DNA of 64,000 nt from Fasciolopsis buskii (GCA_008360955.1 LUCM01000849.1:1-64000); one strand, 5' to 3'; shown: positions 12,508 through 22,545, numbered from the stretch's first letter. A program made the numbers and translations. Notes: a model not told the origin generated them from the sequence alone.

Positions 12508-13021
12508 TTAAGAATCACATGGTAATTCGTCGAAGGATTTTGTCAGTCAGGCAAGGTTAACCTTCAGAAAGCGGACACAAGGCCTGAAATTATTATTTTA
12601 TTTTGTCTTAGTAGTACGTTTCGCATACAAAAGATATTAGTGCTAAAACATGATCTTGACCGATTTCAGTGAGAACTCATCCCTACAGACAATTTTCAGC
12701 TTTGTGAATCACTAACCGATGCAAATATAGATCAAGTGATTGTTTCAAAAGGACGACTTTCAAACTAAATTAAGTCGCGTTGGGAAACGATTTCAAAATA
12801 ATTCTCGTTGGACTTCTGGTCATCGGGGTGAAAATTGCCTTCTCGCCTTGCACGGAGAAAGTGAATCCGCACTGTTCGAATGCGATTTGATCTTAGACAT
12901 TTAATTTGCTGATGAAATTGTAAAGTAGAACTGTAGGCAGAATCTAGCATTTACAATTATCTAAAGGTAAGCGTTGCCTGGGCGACGAAAATCCTTTGAT
13001 GAATCACCACGTGATTCTTAA
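12508..13021. mobile_element. MITE-like element with TTAA ends
   Basis: The two ends form imperfect terminal inverted repeats of about 60 bp, both starting TTAAGAATCAC and continuing through AAGGATTTT, a CAGGCAA block and an ACCTT block. TTAA is present at each boundary (12508-12511 and 13018-13021), as expected for a TTAA target duplication of the piggyBac type. TTAA could instead simply be the outer base of the inverted repeats. There is no transposase frame inside; the only open frame (61 codons, minus) has no recognisable domain. A non-autonomous DNA element is the likely identity, with the superfamily unproven. Confidence 0.5.
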
Positions 13022-13129
13022 TTAGACCTTTTTTTCTCGTAATTGCTGATGTACCAGTTCCGCGATGCGAAGGGGACAGCTGAGAAGAACTATCCTATTG
13101 GTGGATTTAATGTCTATCAGCTTGGTCAT
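12648..13129. repeat. Right arm of the long inverted repeat (partner 1-482)
   Basis: Reverse-complement copy of 1-482 at above 99% identity, separated from it by about 12.2 kb. Inward of 12648 the sequence becomes unrelated to the left arm. Here the MITE-like element continues to its other TTAA end at 12508, so the right arm looks like the donor configuration and the left arm like a partial duplicate. Confidence 0.95.
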
Positions 13130-13582
13130 GCCAGAGCTGACTTAATTTATTGGTAAATCAACATCTCTCAAGTATCAGCCTTGATATTTCTGCCAATTAG
13201 TAGTTCAAATGAGCAAACTGGTTAGAACTTCCTGCACTTCTCTTTTGACATCGTTAACTTTAATTTTGCACCATTTATATGAGATAACTGAATTCGGGAC
13301 TGTTTCGAGCTATTTATAAACCACCATTTTGATTGAGTAAATGTTACGCACAACTGTTCACATCTACTCGTCCTTTCCAATTTTGCGCACTATAGACAAG
13401 GACTGTTGTAAACCCCCTTCAGGGGAGCTCTCACTGAGTGGACGTTACATTTTTTGACACTCATTGTGGAACCGAGTGACCAAAGGGGGCTTGTTTGAGA
13501 ACCGACTGAAACTGTCTATTTTTTGATGGCAAGGAATGGCCTAATCTTGTTTCTTTATATAAGCTACGTGTTATCTCTGCAG

Positions 13583-13673
13583 ATAGATAATGGTGTGACA
13601 ATTCAGGATGGAAATTTCGAGTCACCTTCATTGTTTGATTTCCGGGAAGGAAGAAAGGTCACAGTTCCTCGGG
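13583..13673 (+). CDS. Possible internal exon, unrecognised protein
   Basis: The acceptor GTGTTATCTCTGCAG ends at 13582 with a good pyrimidine tract. The donor GGG/GTATGT follows 13673. The 91-bp interval starts in phase 0 and encodes about 30 residues (NGVTIQDGNFESP, then LFDFREGRKVTVP). The frame is also open on either side, from 13523 to 13753. No neighbouring exon could be linked with confidence, and I do not recognise the family. Confidence 0.35.
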
Positions 13674-13753
13674 GTATGTTCAAACCCTCTGGGAGAATGC
13701 GGCGTTCCGTCCTAGACCCCAGAGTTCTGTTTTGTGACATATCGCTTGTTTGA

Positions 13754-15229
13754 ATCTAAATGTAAACAGTGAAATGGGTGGGAAATTTCAGTTATTTTTC
13801 TGGCTTTACGAACGAAGTAAACAAGTGTATACTTGGTGAGCGAAACATAGCACATCGGTAGTCAAAACAAGTTACCTGACAGAGTGGTCACGTCAAGGTA
13901 TTGGCCATTTATGTGAGGCTATTTATCCAGCAGTTCAAAACCACGAATGCTGTCTCTGTGCTGAGACTGCACAATGTTTGCTAGTGTCCACCCAAGCTAG
14001 CCACTAGCGTGTTCAACTGCTCCACATCAATCTACCGTGTGCAGGTTCATGACTAAGTCATCCTACGTATATCCGTAAGTCGCACGATCAGTCATTGACT
14101 AGCGATGAACTCGTCTTATTCTCCTTGGTGGCTTAACAATGTACAACATTGCAGCGCGCGAAAGTTGTGTAATATCCAGCCTACCTTTTGTCAGCACAAA
14201 TATTTTGTTAGAGGGGACAAGAAAGCGATACAATTTGTTTAAAAAAACAAATCAATTTGTGTACGTACTCTGCTTCCGATTAGAATTGGATGCGGTTCTC
14301 AGACGCCAAGTAAATCACATCCGACGCACGGTTCTCGTGTGCACATCTTTAGCATGTTTGATTTAGTACACTTTAAGCTTTCCTAGACTTCACGCTTCCT
14401 GCTTACGGCAAACATATACACTAGTCTCTAACAGGGGGCATCCACAGACCTGTTTTAAGTTAAATATTTTGGTAGCGCTGGTTAACAGTGAAATCAGAAA
14501 GTATGCTACCGAAGATTTTATCGTAGGAAAATAATAACTGTCTACGGCACCATCAATCGGATGACTTCGCTTAATCAGTCACCAAATTGTTGGTGCTCTT
14601 AATTATCTGGTCATAATGAAAATATCTGTGAAAGTTGCGAAACTTGCATTTTTTGGTAGATAGATTTACGTCTAACCCAAATCCGTTTGTAGCTCCTTTT
14701 TAGTCATTTGTTTGAGACAGTATTTCAACTACTCAGTGATGAAATAGAATACTTCAAAGATGATTCTCCGTTGATCTTACTCCATAGTGAATCCAATCGC
14801 AAATTCAATGTTCACTTCAGAACAGACTTTGCTTCATTTAACTGGATCCAGAGAAACGTGTCATCTAGTTTGTTCGCTTAACGTGTTCCATGTAACTGGA
14901 TTCTAATTTACAACAACAGATGTCCGGTAGAAAGTGAAGCGATGAACGTCGAGAAACCCAAGGTTGGTAGGTAGTCTGTGTTTTACTAGCCCCTTTGGTT
15001 GCCTAACAGCGGTGCTAGTGTTTTATAATCCCGTTCCTCAGTTCGTCGATTTTGCGACGAAATATGTAAACATAGATGAGATTTTCTTAACTCATTTGAC
15101 TTGCCGAATTACTGCTTTATTTTTATACCGGTGAAGTTTTCGTCTGCCAAAAGTTCTGTAGCAGCAGTTTCTGAGACAGTTCGTAATGTGCGTAGTGTGC
15201 CTGTGTGTTCGCAAGCACACAATAACTGA
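13754..15229. other. Stretch without a supportable gene
   Basis: Short frames only. No repeat shared elsewhere in the window was noticed. Confidence 0.55.
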
Positions 15230-15379
15230 GTAACGTTTTGCCGTAATCACCGTTTCACAGTTCCTCTTGGGACTTCATCGTCCTGGATCTCTCGGCTAAT
15301 CTGGTGTCTGTACAGGCACACTCATGCTCATACATACGCGTTCAGACAAGCGCATGGTCGTGCGGCCGATGTGAATAAA
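15230..15379 (-). pseudogene. Penelope-like element relic: GIY-YIG endonuclease part
   Basis: On the minus strand, immediately beyond the SINE-A insertion, the translation reads IGRTTMRLSERV. This matches the core of the GIY-YIG endonuclease that ends Penelope-like proteins (YIGRT, then an arginine seven residues after the threonine). Frame is lost upstream and stops follow, so it is dead. It lies in the right order and strand after the linker and RT relic at 15752-16990, which supports one element interrupted by later insertions. The lower boundary is approximate. Confidence 0.6.
15372..15379. repeat. Target-site duplication of SINE-A (partner 15744-15751)
   Basis: TGAATAAA occurs directly on both sides of the SINE-A insertion. 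Removing the insertion and one copy joins the Penelope-like linker (a CVY-like motif) to its endonuclease part, apart from a frameshift. Confidence 0.8.
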
Positions 15380-15743
15380 TTCAATCTCCTACTACTTACA
15401 CATACCAAGTAGCCAGGCTGTGCAGGTCATGTCCAACGCCTTCGTCGTACTTCGGCTACCTGCAGAGAAGTCATCTGTCAGTAGGGGTCGATCGGTGTCA
15501 GCTAGCGGACAGTAACCGTGCAAATCAGTGACGGATAGGTGCAACATCATCATGTGGTGAAGTTGAACAAACCGTTCAGAGCCTGTCCGGTAGTGTAATG
15601 GCTAAGGCGTTCGATTCAGAATCGGGCGCGATGGATATGCACTGCTGATGATTCCTAACAAGGAAGAAACAGCTGTACACTACTTCCATGGTTTCTTTAT
15701 GGTGAGTTGAGTGATGGTATTGCATGCTGAACTACTCCATGAA
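15380..15743 (+). mobile_element. SINE-A, near full-length copy with target-site duplication
   Basis: A 364-bp insertion flanked by a perfect 8-bp direct repeat TGAATAAA (15372-15379 and 15744-15751). It interrupts the minus-strand Penelope-like relic. In order it has a 5' module starting TTCAATCTCCTACTACTTAC, a shared region ending GAAGTTGAACAAACCG, a tRNA-like head with A-box-like TAGTGTAATGG, a hammerhead-type segment, and a tail ending ACTCCATGAA. Compared with the units at 59.5-60.5 kb it lacks about 36 bases covering the B box, so its own pol III promoter is probably dead. Its ribozyme core CTGATGA is intact. Confidence 0.9.
15631..15690 (+). ncRNA. Hammerhead ribozyme motif in SINE-A (core intact, stem I weakened)
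   Basis: Order of elements: GCACTG (15639-15644, stem I 5' side); CTGATGA (15645-15651, core); TTCC-TAACAA-GGAA, a perfect 4-bp stem II with a 6-base loop; GAAA (15666-15669); self-complementary ACAGCTGT (15669-15676) as a loop-less stem III; and A at 15677 as the cleavage-site base (GTA triplet). The 3' side of stem I reads CACTAC where CAGTGC is expected, so only four of six pairs form. This is a type I hammerhead layout. A palindromic stem III without a loop is expected to work as a dimer. Self-cleavage by this copy is uncertain. Confidence 0.75.
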
Positions 15744-15751
15744 TGAATAAA

Positions 15752-16281
15752 CACAAAACGAATCTGCAGAATCAAGGACGTTTTCTTTCAACCATAACGA
15801 CAACATGAGTCAAGATTTGAACAGAATTCGAAGTTTTGTTGCATCAAAGTGCCAGTCAATTTCCTTTATGGTATTTCTGCTAGCGCGTCAAATTTGACTG
15901 ACTCTCTATCCACGGCCGACCTCCTGGGAACTTCCTATTTTTTCTGCAGTATCTTATCAATTGTTCTACTTGGGAAGCAATGTTCAATGGATGCTCTTCT
16001 CTTTGTTTGAAGTAGTGCTTCAAGAGTACCTTCTGTGCATATTCTTTTTGTCCTGGCAATCAGACCTCTAATTAGGTTCCTCTTTACATTAAGAGGTACA
16101 AAGCTGTGAAAGTTGATGTATTGCCCATTTCACGTGGCTTTCCTGTGTACCGATCGTCGAACTGACCTGTCTTCTCGATGAAGTAATTGTACATCTAAGA
16201 ATGCTATTTCATTGCTCAACTCCATCTCTGTTGTAAATTTCACATTTGCGTGAGCCTAGCTGAACATTTTCAGCAGTTTTA
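15752..16281 (-). pseudogene. Penelope-like element relic: RT C-terminal and linker region
   Basis: On the minus strand, downstream of the SINE-B insertion, the translation contains ANVKFTTEMELSNEIAFLDV, then HRED and GQYINFHSFVPLNVKRNLIRGL, then RICTEGTLEALL. These are the conserved blocks that follow the catalytic site in Penelope-like reverse transcriptases (KFT-EME, AFLDV, a tyrosine/phenylalanine-rich NFHS, KR-LI). Further on come a KLRILF block, a KENVL block and an FCVYS-like motif, matching the linker before the GIY-YIG domain. Several stop codons are present, so it is a pseudogene. Confidence 0.8.
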
Positions 16282-16467
16282 TCTTTTATCATTTATCTTT
16301 TTACTTCCTGTATGAATTAAATAACAGAATGCATCATTTTTCAGGAAGGGGCCCGCGGCTAACAGAGGGCTGCCAAGTGGGGATGTTGACCAGCGGTGGG
16401 AGGATTCGAACCAGCGACCTTCACGTCTGAACGCCACGATCTTATCCGCTTGACCATTGCTGTCAAA
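16282..16467 (-). mobile_element. SINE-B copy 3, nested in the Penelope-like relic
   Basis: Full-length copy read on the minus strand. Its A box TGGTCAAGCGG lies at 16446-16456, followed by B box GGTTCGAATCC and the family body, with an A-rich tail at the low-coordinate end. It splits the reverse transcriptase relic between the YVDE block and the conserved downstream domain, so it inserted after the Penelope-like element. I could not define a target-site duplication. Confidence 0.85.
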
Positions 16468-16990
16468 GATTTGAGCACACAGAAGATTTCATCCACATAA
16501 CGTTTGTAGCAGTTGAGAGTTTGTGTTGACGATTCGAGCTATGCCATGAAATTGTTGGCTAGTAATGGACCCAATAGGGAACCCATTGCTACCCCGTGCT
16601 TTTGGCGGTGCATTCGATTGTTAAATTTAAATTGAACGTTGTGGGTCCAAAAGAACATTGGTTGTTTCAAGTCTACTATCGGTAAACTTTCCACTAACCC
16701 ATTGATCTCGATAAGCACGGAGGTATTCGATTACTTCCGTGATCGGAACGTTGGTAAAAAGGGCGGTGACTTCTACACAAAGCACTCTTCGTTATTTCAT
16801 ATTTAATTCTTTCACGGAATCGATAAGCTCAAGTGTGTCTTTGAGGCTATGTCTAGCTATCTTCTGCGTGAGTGCGAATCACTGAAAACGGGCTTATTCG
16901 CCAATTTGTATTTTCTCAACGTGCTCAGTGGAAAATTTTAAGCAGTTCGGAAAATCATTGTTGCCTGACTTGATTTCTCGGTAGATTGCT
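16468..16990 (-). pseudogene. Penelope-like element relic: reverse transcriptase core
   Basis: The minus-strand translation shows a TALFTNVPITEVIEYLR block (RT motif A region), then HGVAMGSLLGPLLANNFMA, the signature block of Penelope-like RTs, then CYKRYVDEIFCVLKSL. The catalytic YVDD has become YVDE (16488-16499), an in-frame stop follows the LLANNFMA block, and frames shift more than once. Upstream, a DTLELIDSVKELN block fits the region just before motif A. The N-terminal part beyond about 16990 is not recognisable. Penelope-like elements encode an RT plus GIY-YIG endonuclease; this copy is long dead and has been hit by two SINEs. Confidence 0.85.
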
Positions 16991-19851
16991 GTCATGTCCT
17001 AACGTCAACATTTCATTCCACGGGCGATCTGAACCAGTTCATCAGGTTATAGACAGGATTCTGCACCGGCTCAGTCCATCAAAGTCAGACATGGTTGGGC
17101 AGGTGTGGCTCGGCGAGGTTACAATAGACTTGATTCGTTGGTTTTCTCCGATTTTAAACCCAAACAAACATTTTAGAGCTGAATAGTTTTTTTCCTACTC
17201 GGACTAAGGAATGTTCACTTTATGGCATTTCACAAATAGTTCTTGGCTCGGAATTAGGTAGACGGTGGGTTCAGCAATCAATGTGAGCTTAAGAATTTTG
17301 ATTCCCAACATAAACGAAGTTGACCCAGCTTCTGCAGTGTTACACAGTTGCACTGGCGTTCGACTATCAATGCTTACGTCGTGCGGGTGTAACTACTCCG
17401 CTAATTGTGGCAGGAATGCCTTGGTAACTCGAAAAACAGCGTGAAAGGCAATCTGGAACAGGAAAAATCACAGCTAGTTGGAAAGCATACGCAACTAAAC
17501 ACGCTCGTGATTGTTTCTCATACTCTATCCTAATTGTGTAGACATCCTATTTTAACCAATGCATGTTAAACCAAGTGGTTGGATCTCATTATATCGTAGA
17601 TTCTGTCTCAAATATAATTAGTAGTTCTGTTGCGTCTCTTCAATTAGTCGAATAAGTTGGAGTTGCTCAAAGGTGGTCAGGTGAATCATGCGTCTGCTAT
17701 TTCAGTAACGTCAGAAGTTCCAATCCCAGATGCCCCGGTAACTGTGATGGTAGAAGAAAAGTCGTTGTTTCTCACACCTGACCAATAGGGATTTGATGTG
17801 ATTTGATGTAATTCCAAGCTTTAGAATCAAGTAGACAAAACTGCTGAACAAAATTTGCAATCTTCTTTAGTTTGCAAAACTACCACAACTCTGTCCACGC
17901 ACTGTTGGCCGACGTGAAAACAAACATGTTAGCCCCAACCTAAACATTTGCATTTCCACTTTGCATCATGAAAACAATCCAGCAAATATGTCAAGCGGAA
18001 ATGTCCTCCTTTTTTGTGCTTATAGATCATCCGGTTAGTCACCTTTGCACATCAATCCTCTTGATAGAATTGCAGATTTTCCCGCTCGTAATCGAGGTGC
18101 ACTGTTTCATTCAGTCAGACCTTTTCCCATCAGATGGTGCTGAGAACTGCCAGCCTGTTGTCAAGTGGTTAACATTATGATATTTGGATCTTCTGGGACG
18201 TGAATCCCTTGACCATTTTACCCTACCGACTACTCCGACGTCATCCTGATCCTTAGGGTGTTCTAACGGGAGCTGAAGAATATAAATTAAGGAAAGACAA
18301 AAGTTTTTTCTAAGTCGCCTATCACTACTTTTTCTTTCAAAATGAGTGAAAAGCACGAATCCATGTTAACGGGCGTTGAATAACTAGTTGGTTTTCAGTC
18401 CTTTGTGTTCATCAAGATATGTCGCAAAACATTTTAAGATTGATCAAATAAAACTATGAATGTGCGATGATTGATGACACTTCATTTGCCATCCAAAAAT
18501 ATGTGCTCCTTTGGTCGAATATTGCCTATACTGAGGCTTGATTTGAGGTTGAGGGTGGGCCAAGAGAGTCACAGAATGACCACAAATTGTTTTTGAGCGC
18601 ATACTAGAGTACTGTGGACATGGATTGATATATATTCCGTTGTGCTCCTGGCAGAACATCGTCAAAGTGGATGGCTGACCTCGGACACTAAACAGGAAGG
18701 GAGTAGTTCGCGTGTTGCACACGTGGTGGTTAGTCTGTGGTAGGTGCTTGGGAGATTGTCTGTGGGACAGCGAAATCTTTTTGACCCATATTTCTGTCTT
18801 ACTAATAAAATCCCGTAGATTCTTGTCTAACGAATTGTAATGTAATAACATGGTTTGGAATCACTGGTAATGAGCTTGTTCGCCAAATTCTGTCCTCTCA
18901 GTAGGCTAAGTCGGGATTCTCAAGCAATCGAATTCAAGTTTATTCGTGCCATCTCCCAGGTTTTCACCAGGTTGATTTTACATGAACTTATCGGTTGTTG
19001 AACGGGCTTTATTTTGGTCATTTGGCAACTATCATTAATTTAACTTAGCATGAGAAAACCTGTTTTTACTTCGATTGCTCAATAAGCTTGGCATTTTCAC
19101 GGAAGACAAGAATTCGAACAATATTTTCTATTTAAATGCAGCAAAACAATTTTATTTTTGCGGTAGGTTATTGTAAATGACCGTCAATCAATCGGAAACC
19201 ATTACCTCAGTTTAGGGTAAACCTGATATCCACCGGTAAGCAACTGGGGTCATCCATTGGGTTTTTGGAAACAGCAATGTCGCTTTTGTTCGAAATTGGC
19301 ATGCGATTGACAGTTTGTCTTCCGTCGTCTAAACTGGCCGAGCATTAGCCAAACGCTTTTTATTTCAAGTCCCAGTCCCCGAAAATAAAAGGTCAGGGGG
19401 TCGTACGACCAAACACCATCTACGGCCGTTAGATCGAATCCACATTAGACATTTTAACACCCTAATTTGATAAATGAAACTGGAAAATTGGGATTAGATT
19501 TTAGTATTAACATTATTACTATTATCAATACCAATTCCACGATAAAAAGCCTAAGACATTGTTTTGGTGGCACTCCTCTCTGATTAATGTTATTCCCAGA
19601 GCAATATTTTATCGGCTTTTGGTGCATTTACAAAGGCAAAATCCCGTGCATCTAGTTTTTATTTTTCCTTCTTGTTTAGACTGAGAACGTCCCCTGGCAC
19701 ATAAATGTCTCGTTTGCTAGTACTATTTAAGTAGGACGGTAGTTGACCATATTCAGATAAACGTCATTCTAGTTGTTCGTAGATTCTCGCGACTGTGACG
19801 GACTCAGATTATCCTTACCATACAGGATGTTGATTCAATTTCTTTTTACAG
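16991..19851. other. Stretch with little recognisable content
   Basis: A weak tRNA-like pattern near 18150-18230 is listed separately. Frames up to 135 codons (18444-18851, minus) show no domain and no strong splice sites. Confidence 0.5.
18150..18230 (+). mobile_element. Weak tRNA-like SINE relic
   Basis: TTGTCAAGTGG resembles the A box of SINE-B, and GGACGTGAATCCC resembles a decayed B box about 45 bases on. There is no body or tail similarity, so this is marginal. Confidence 0.22.
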
Positions 19852-19969
19852 AATGGAAATTGACTTCCACAGTTTGCATCAAAATGTCAACGCCAACAGC
19901 CAGAATCGAACAAGCCACCTGAAGTTTGCAGATGTCCCGTCAGTGAGCTACCATGGACACCAATCTTGA
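19852..19969 (+). CDS. Possible terminal exon with nearby AATAAA
   Basis: A very strong acceptor (ATTCAATTTCTTTTTACAG) ends at 19851. The next frame reads MEIDFHSLHQNVNANSQ and runs 38 residues to a TGA at 19967-19969. AATAAA follows at 19985-19990, a plausible short 3' UTR. An alternative is an internal exon ending at a donor-like TCA/GTGAGC near 19941. A second frame is also open for about 22 codons. No family is recognised. Confidence 0.32.
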
Positions 19970-20136
19970 AAACAAATTACGAAGAATAAAGTTTTATGTT
20001 ATGCACAGCACTATTCTGATGATACTACAACTGGCAGGAATAGCCCAGTCAGCCGCTTTCCAATAGGATTAAATAGCCCCACTGAACTGGTTAGTCTTCA
20101 GTTGTTTTTAGGTGACAAGAAGGTTGTTGTATGTCA

Positions 20137-20319
20137 CTAGAGGAGTGATTCATACAGTCGAAATTTATGACCATTGCAGCCCAGTATTAGACAAACGGAA
20201 GGTTGCCGTTTGGATTTCGCTACCGACTTGAGGACGCTTAGTTCGGAAGTGGATCTGTCATTACTTAGCATGTCTGCCAGTGGCATATAAAAATAACCGA
20301 ATTCTTTTGAATTAAAATC
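20137..20319 (-). CDS. Possible terminal exon, minus strand
   Basis: The acceptor (GCCAGCTGTGCAG on the minus strand) precedes base 20319. The frame starts in phase 0 and runs about 60 residues to a TAG at 20137-20139. It includes SKEFGYFYMPLADMLSNDRS and ELSVLKSVAKSKRQPSV, which look protein-like. Phase 0 is compatible with the exon candidate at 33300-33410, but the 13-kb gap makes linkage speculative. No family is recognised. Confidence 0.28.
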   Translation of the reverse strand, partial: DFNSKEFGYFYMPLADMLSNDRSTSELSVLKSVAKSKRQPSVCLILGCNGHKFRLYESLL

Positions 20320-21153
20320 CTGCACAGCTGGCATGAGACTGATCTATAGGGTTGCTCTACGAGCTACTATATTTGACTTGTTGTAGATAGTTGCACACTT
20401 CACACATGGATACCGGAAGGATTAAGCCAGATCACCTCATGATTCCCATCTAGCACATCATAACCATTTGCGTTCAGTCAATGATTGAAGGCAATCCATA
20501 TTTGAGCAAGTCGTGCATTATTACAAAAAATGTCACTGTTTTAGTCTAAATGCGATGTGTAGCAAATAAGACCTCATCCAGGAACGGAAATGTGAGAAAC
20601 GTTCTGTAGAATTACTCGGAATTTCGGTTGCATCGATTTGGCTGTCCTGGTTTCATGCACATCACGAAATGCTCCGTTCGCTCGTGATCACGGAAAAATC
20701 TCTCTATTTACCAGAGAACAGTACACATATCTTACTGTATCAGTTTTTGTCGTTTCATCGATTTAGTGCTTTCCGAGCCCCCTCTCGCTAGTCGGTTTGA
20801 TAACAATGCCGTTTGCCATTTTGCTCTTGTTAAAGGATCTGATTTGGTAATATGCACATGCTCACATTTTTTCAAACCCAAAGATTCGGGTTACTAACAT
20901 GGAGGAAGCGTCACAACATGCGTGCCAAAACGTGTGGGGTCTACAGCCGCACCAGGTACCAACAGGCGCAGATTGACTGAGCAAAAGCAATTTGAACATG
21001 GTTTACGAAATAGTGGAAAAATGTTGCAAATTTGTGTTGTGTTCCTAACTCGGGTAGATATTATGGTGTGTTGTGCAATATCAGTGGTTTGCATTTGTTA
21101 GTACTTGAATTTGTACTTGTAGTTGCATTTGAATTTTGCTTTTTGGATTTTAG

Positions 21154-21415
21154 TTGAAATTCGAAGCAATACAAACAAGAACACCACCGTTCAACCAGTG
21201 TACAAACAGAGACAGAAGATACATTCCTCAAAAATGGACGTACGCACTAAATTATTTTGTGCGTTCACTGCGAACTTTTACCATCCCAGTGGGAATTTCT
21301 GCGAGATATGTTACCGACAAACTCCTGTGCGCGGGCGTACTGGATGGGATTACTGGAAATGCAGAACAGATGAACGTGCGTGCAGATACGTGGGTGCGCA
21401 TTCTTGAACAGACTG
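21154..21415 (+). CDS. Possible exon 1 of a three-exon model
   Basis: A strong acceptor (TTTTGCTTTTTGGATTTTAG) ends at 21153 and a donor-like CTG/GTATCA follows 21415. The frame from 21154 is open for 101 codons in total, 87 of them before the donor. It contains DRRYIPQKWTYALNYFVRSL and VTDKLLCAGVLDGITGNAEQ, with good codon variety. It ends with one base of a codon (phase 1), which fits the candidate at 23484. A second frame is also open for 94 codons, so the frame choice rests on phase agreement. No family is recognised. Confidence 0.38.
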
Positions 21416-22089
21416 GTATCAGTAAATTTCAAACAAGTGATAATGCTTGTTACTTATGACAAGGGGAATGATTTGATAACTAAAAACGGTTGCAAATGTC
21501 ATGTCAGGTCAAAATATTGAAACGACATTTTAAATTTAGGAATGAAGACGTTGGAGCTTGATGGCAACAGTTCAGGGATGTAAAGACTCGTGGAGTACTT
21601 CTCATAGCTGAATTGGTGATCATTTCATCGGAACTTGTGAGGACACTGCACGCTGTGCAAGACTGAACTAATATCCAGAGGGAAAACTCTATATCCAGTC
21701 ACTCCAGAGATAGTACGTCGAGCAGTGCTGCATTTACGGATTTTTTCGGCTGACATACTCATAATTAGTATAGATTTGCAGTCTCTAAGAAATTTCCCAT
21801 CATTTTAATCCATTGCTTTTATTGAGAAGCACGAAGATCCAAGATGCCCCGGGATTCTCAATCTTTTCTGGCACAGAGCCCCTTATTCTCGAATGTATGA
21901 ACATACTGCAGCATCAGTGTCTCACATCGTTGAAACATAACCAGCTTTTTGTTGAATCTACCTTTCTGGTTGACTGCTGGCACCGAGTGGGGTTCAATCC
22001 TACCCCGCAAGTACAACTCTGATGTAACTACTAAAATGTTTCGCGCAAATCACTGCCGTGTCTTCCTGTTTGAAGCTGGTTAAATTGTC

Positions 22090-22310
22090 AGCTTGGCAAC
22101 GTCCTCAGATAACCCTTGCCATTCTTGATAACATCCATCGACCTGTCGGCCGGCAAAGTCGTTGTACTCCGAATACAGTTACTCCCAGACTTTATTTTTT
22201 GCAGTTCTTCCAACGACAAAGCAAAAAATGTGCATTGTGTACTTTTGGATTACTCATCAGCCTTTTACTCTGTTTATCGTTTTCTTCTGCTTAGCAAACT
22301 GCAAGCACTC
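22090..22310 (+). pseudogene. LINE reverse transcriptase relic (motif A region)
   Basis: The plus-strand frame around 22116-22320 contains a PFLITSIDL block, like the ALTS-type motif before RT motif A of non-LTR elements, and then VHCVLLDYSSAFYSVYRFLL. The latter matches the F-D-SSAF-(D/N)-(T/S)-V core of CR1/Jockey-type reverse transcriptases, with the second aspartate replaced by tyrosine. It then reads LSKLQALG, the usual L--KL--LG continuation. Nothing else of the element is visible and a SINE-A tail lies just downstream. The clade cannot be fixed from this fragment. Confidence 0.6.
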
Positions 22311-22442
22311 GGTAGGAACCAGTCAAACTCGCCAGGAGCTGTCACATGCTAACATGGTTAAGGATTTTCTAATTCAAGAGGGCATCTTCCGAATTTTTCG
22401 AGAAAATGATAATGTGGTGCATTTTAGTAGTAGGAGATTGAA

Positions 22443-22545
22443 TGCTGATGATTCCTAACAAGGATGAAACAGCTGTACAGTGCTTCCATGGTTTCTCTAT
22501 GGTGAATTGAGCGATGATATCACATGGTGAATTATTTCATGAAAA
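22443..22545 (+). mobile_element. SINE-A 3' fragment with intact hammerhead core
   Basis: Begins inside the unit just before the ribozyme core and ends in CATGGTGAATTATTTCATGA. CTGATGA (22445-22451), GAAA (22466-22469), ACAGCTGT and CAGTGC are all present, but the 5' side of stem I is cut off. Immediately before it sits TAGTAGTAGGAGATTGAATG, which is the reverse complement of the SINE-A 5' end, so this is an inverted junction between two units. Confidence 0.8.
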
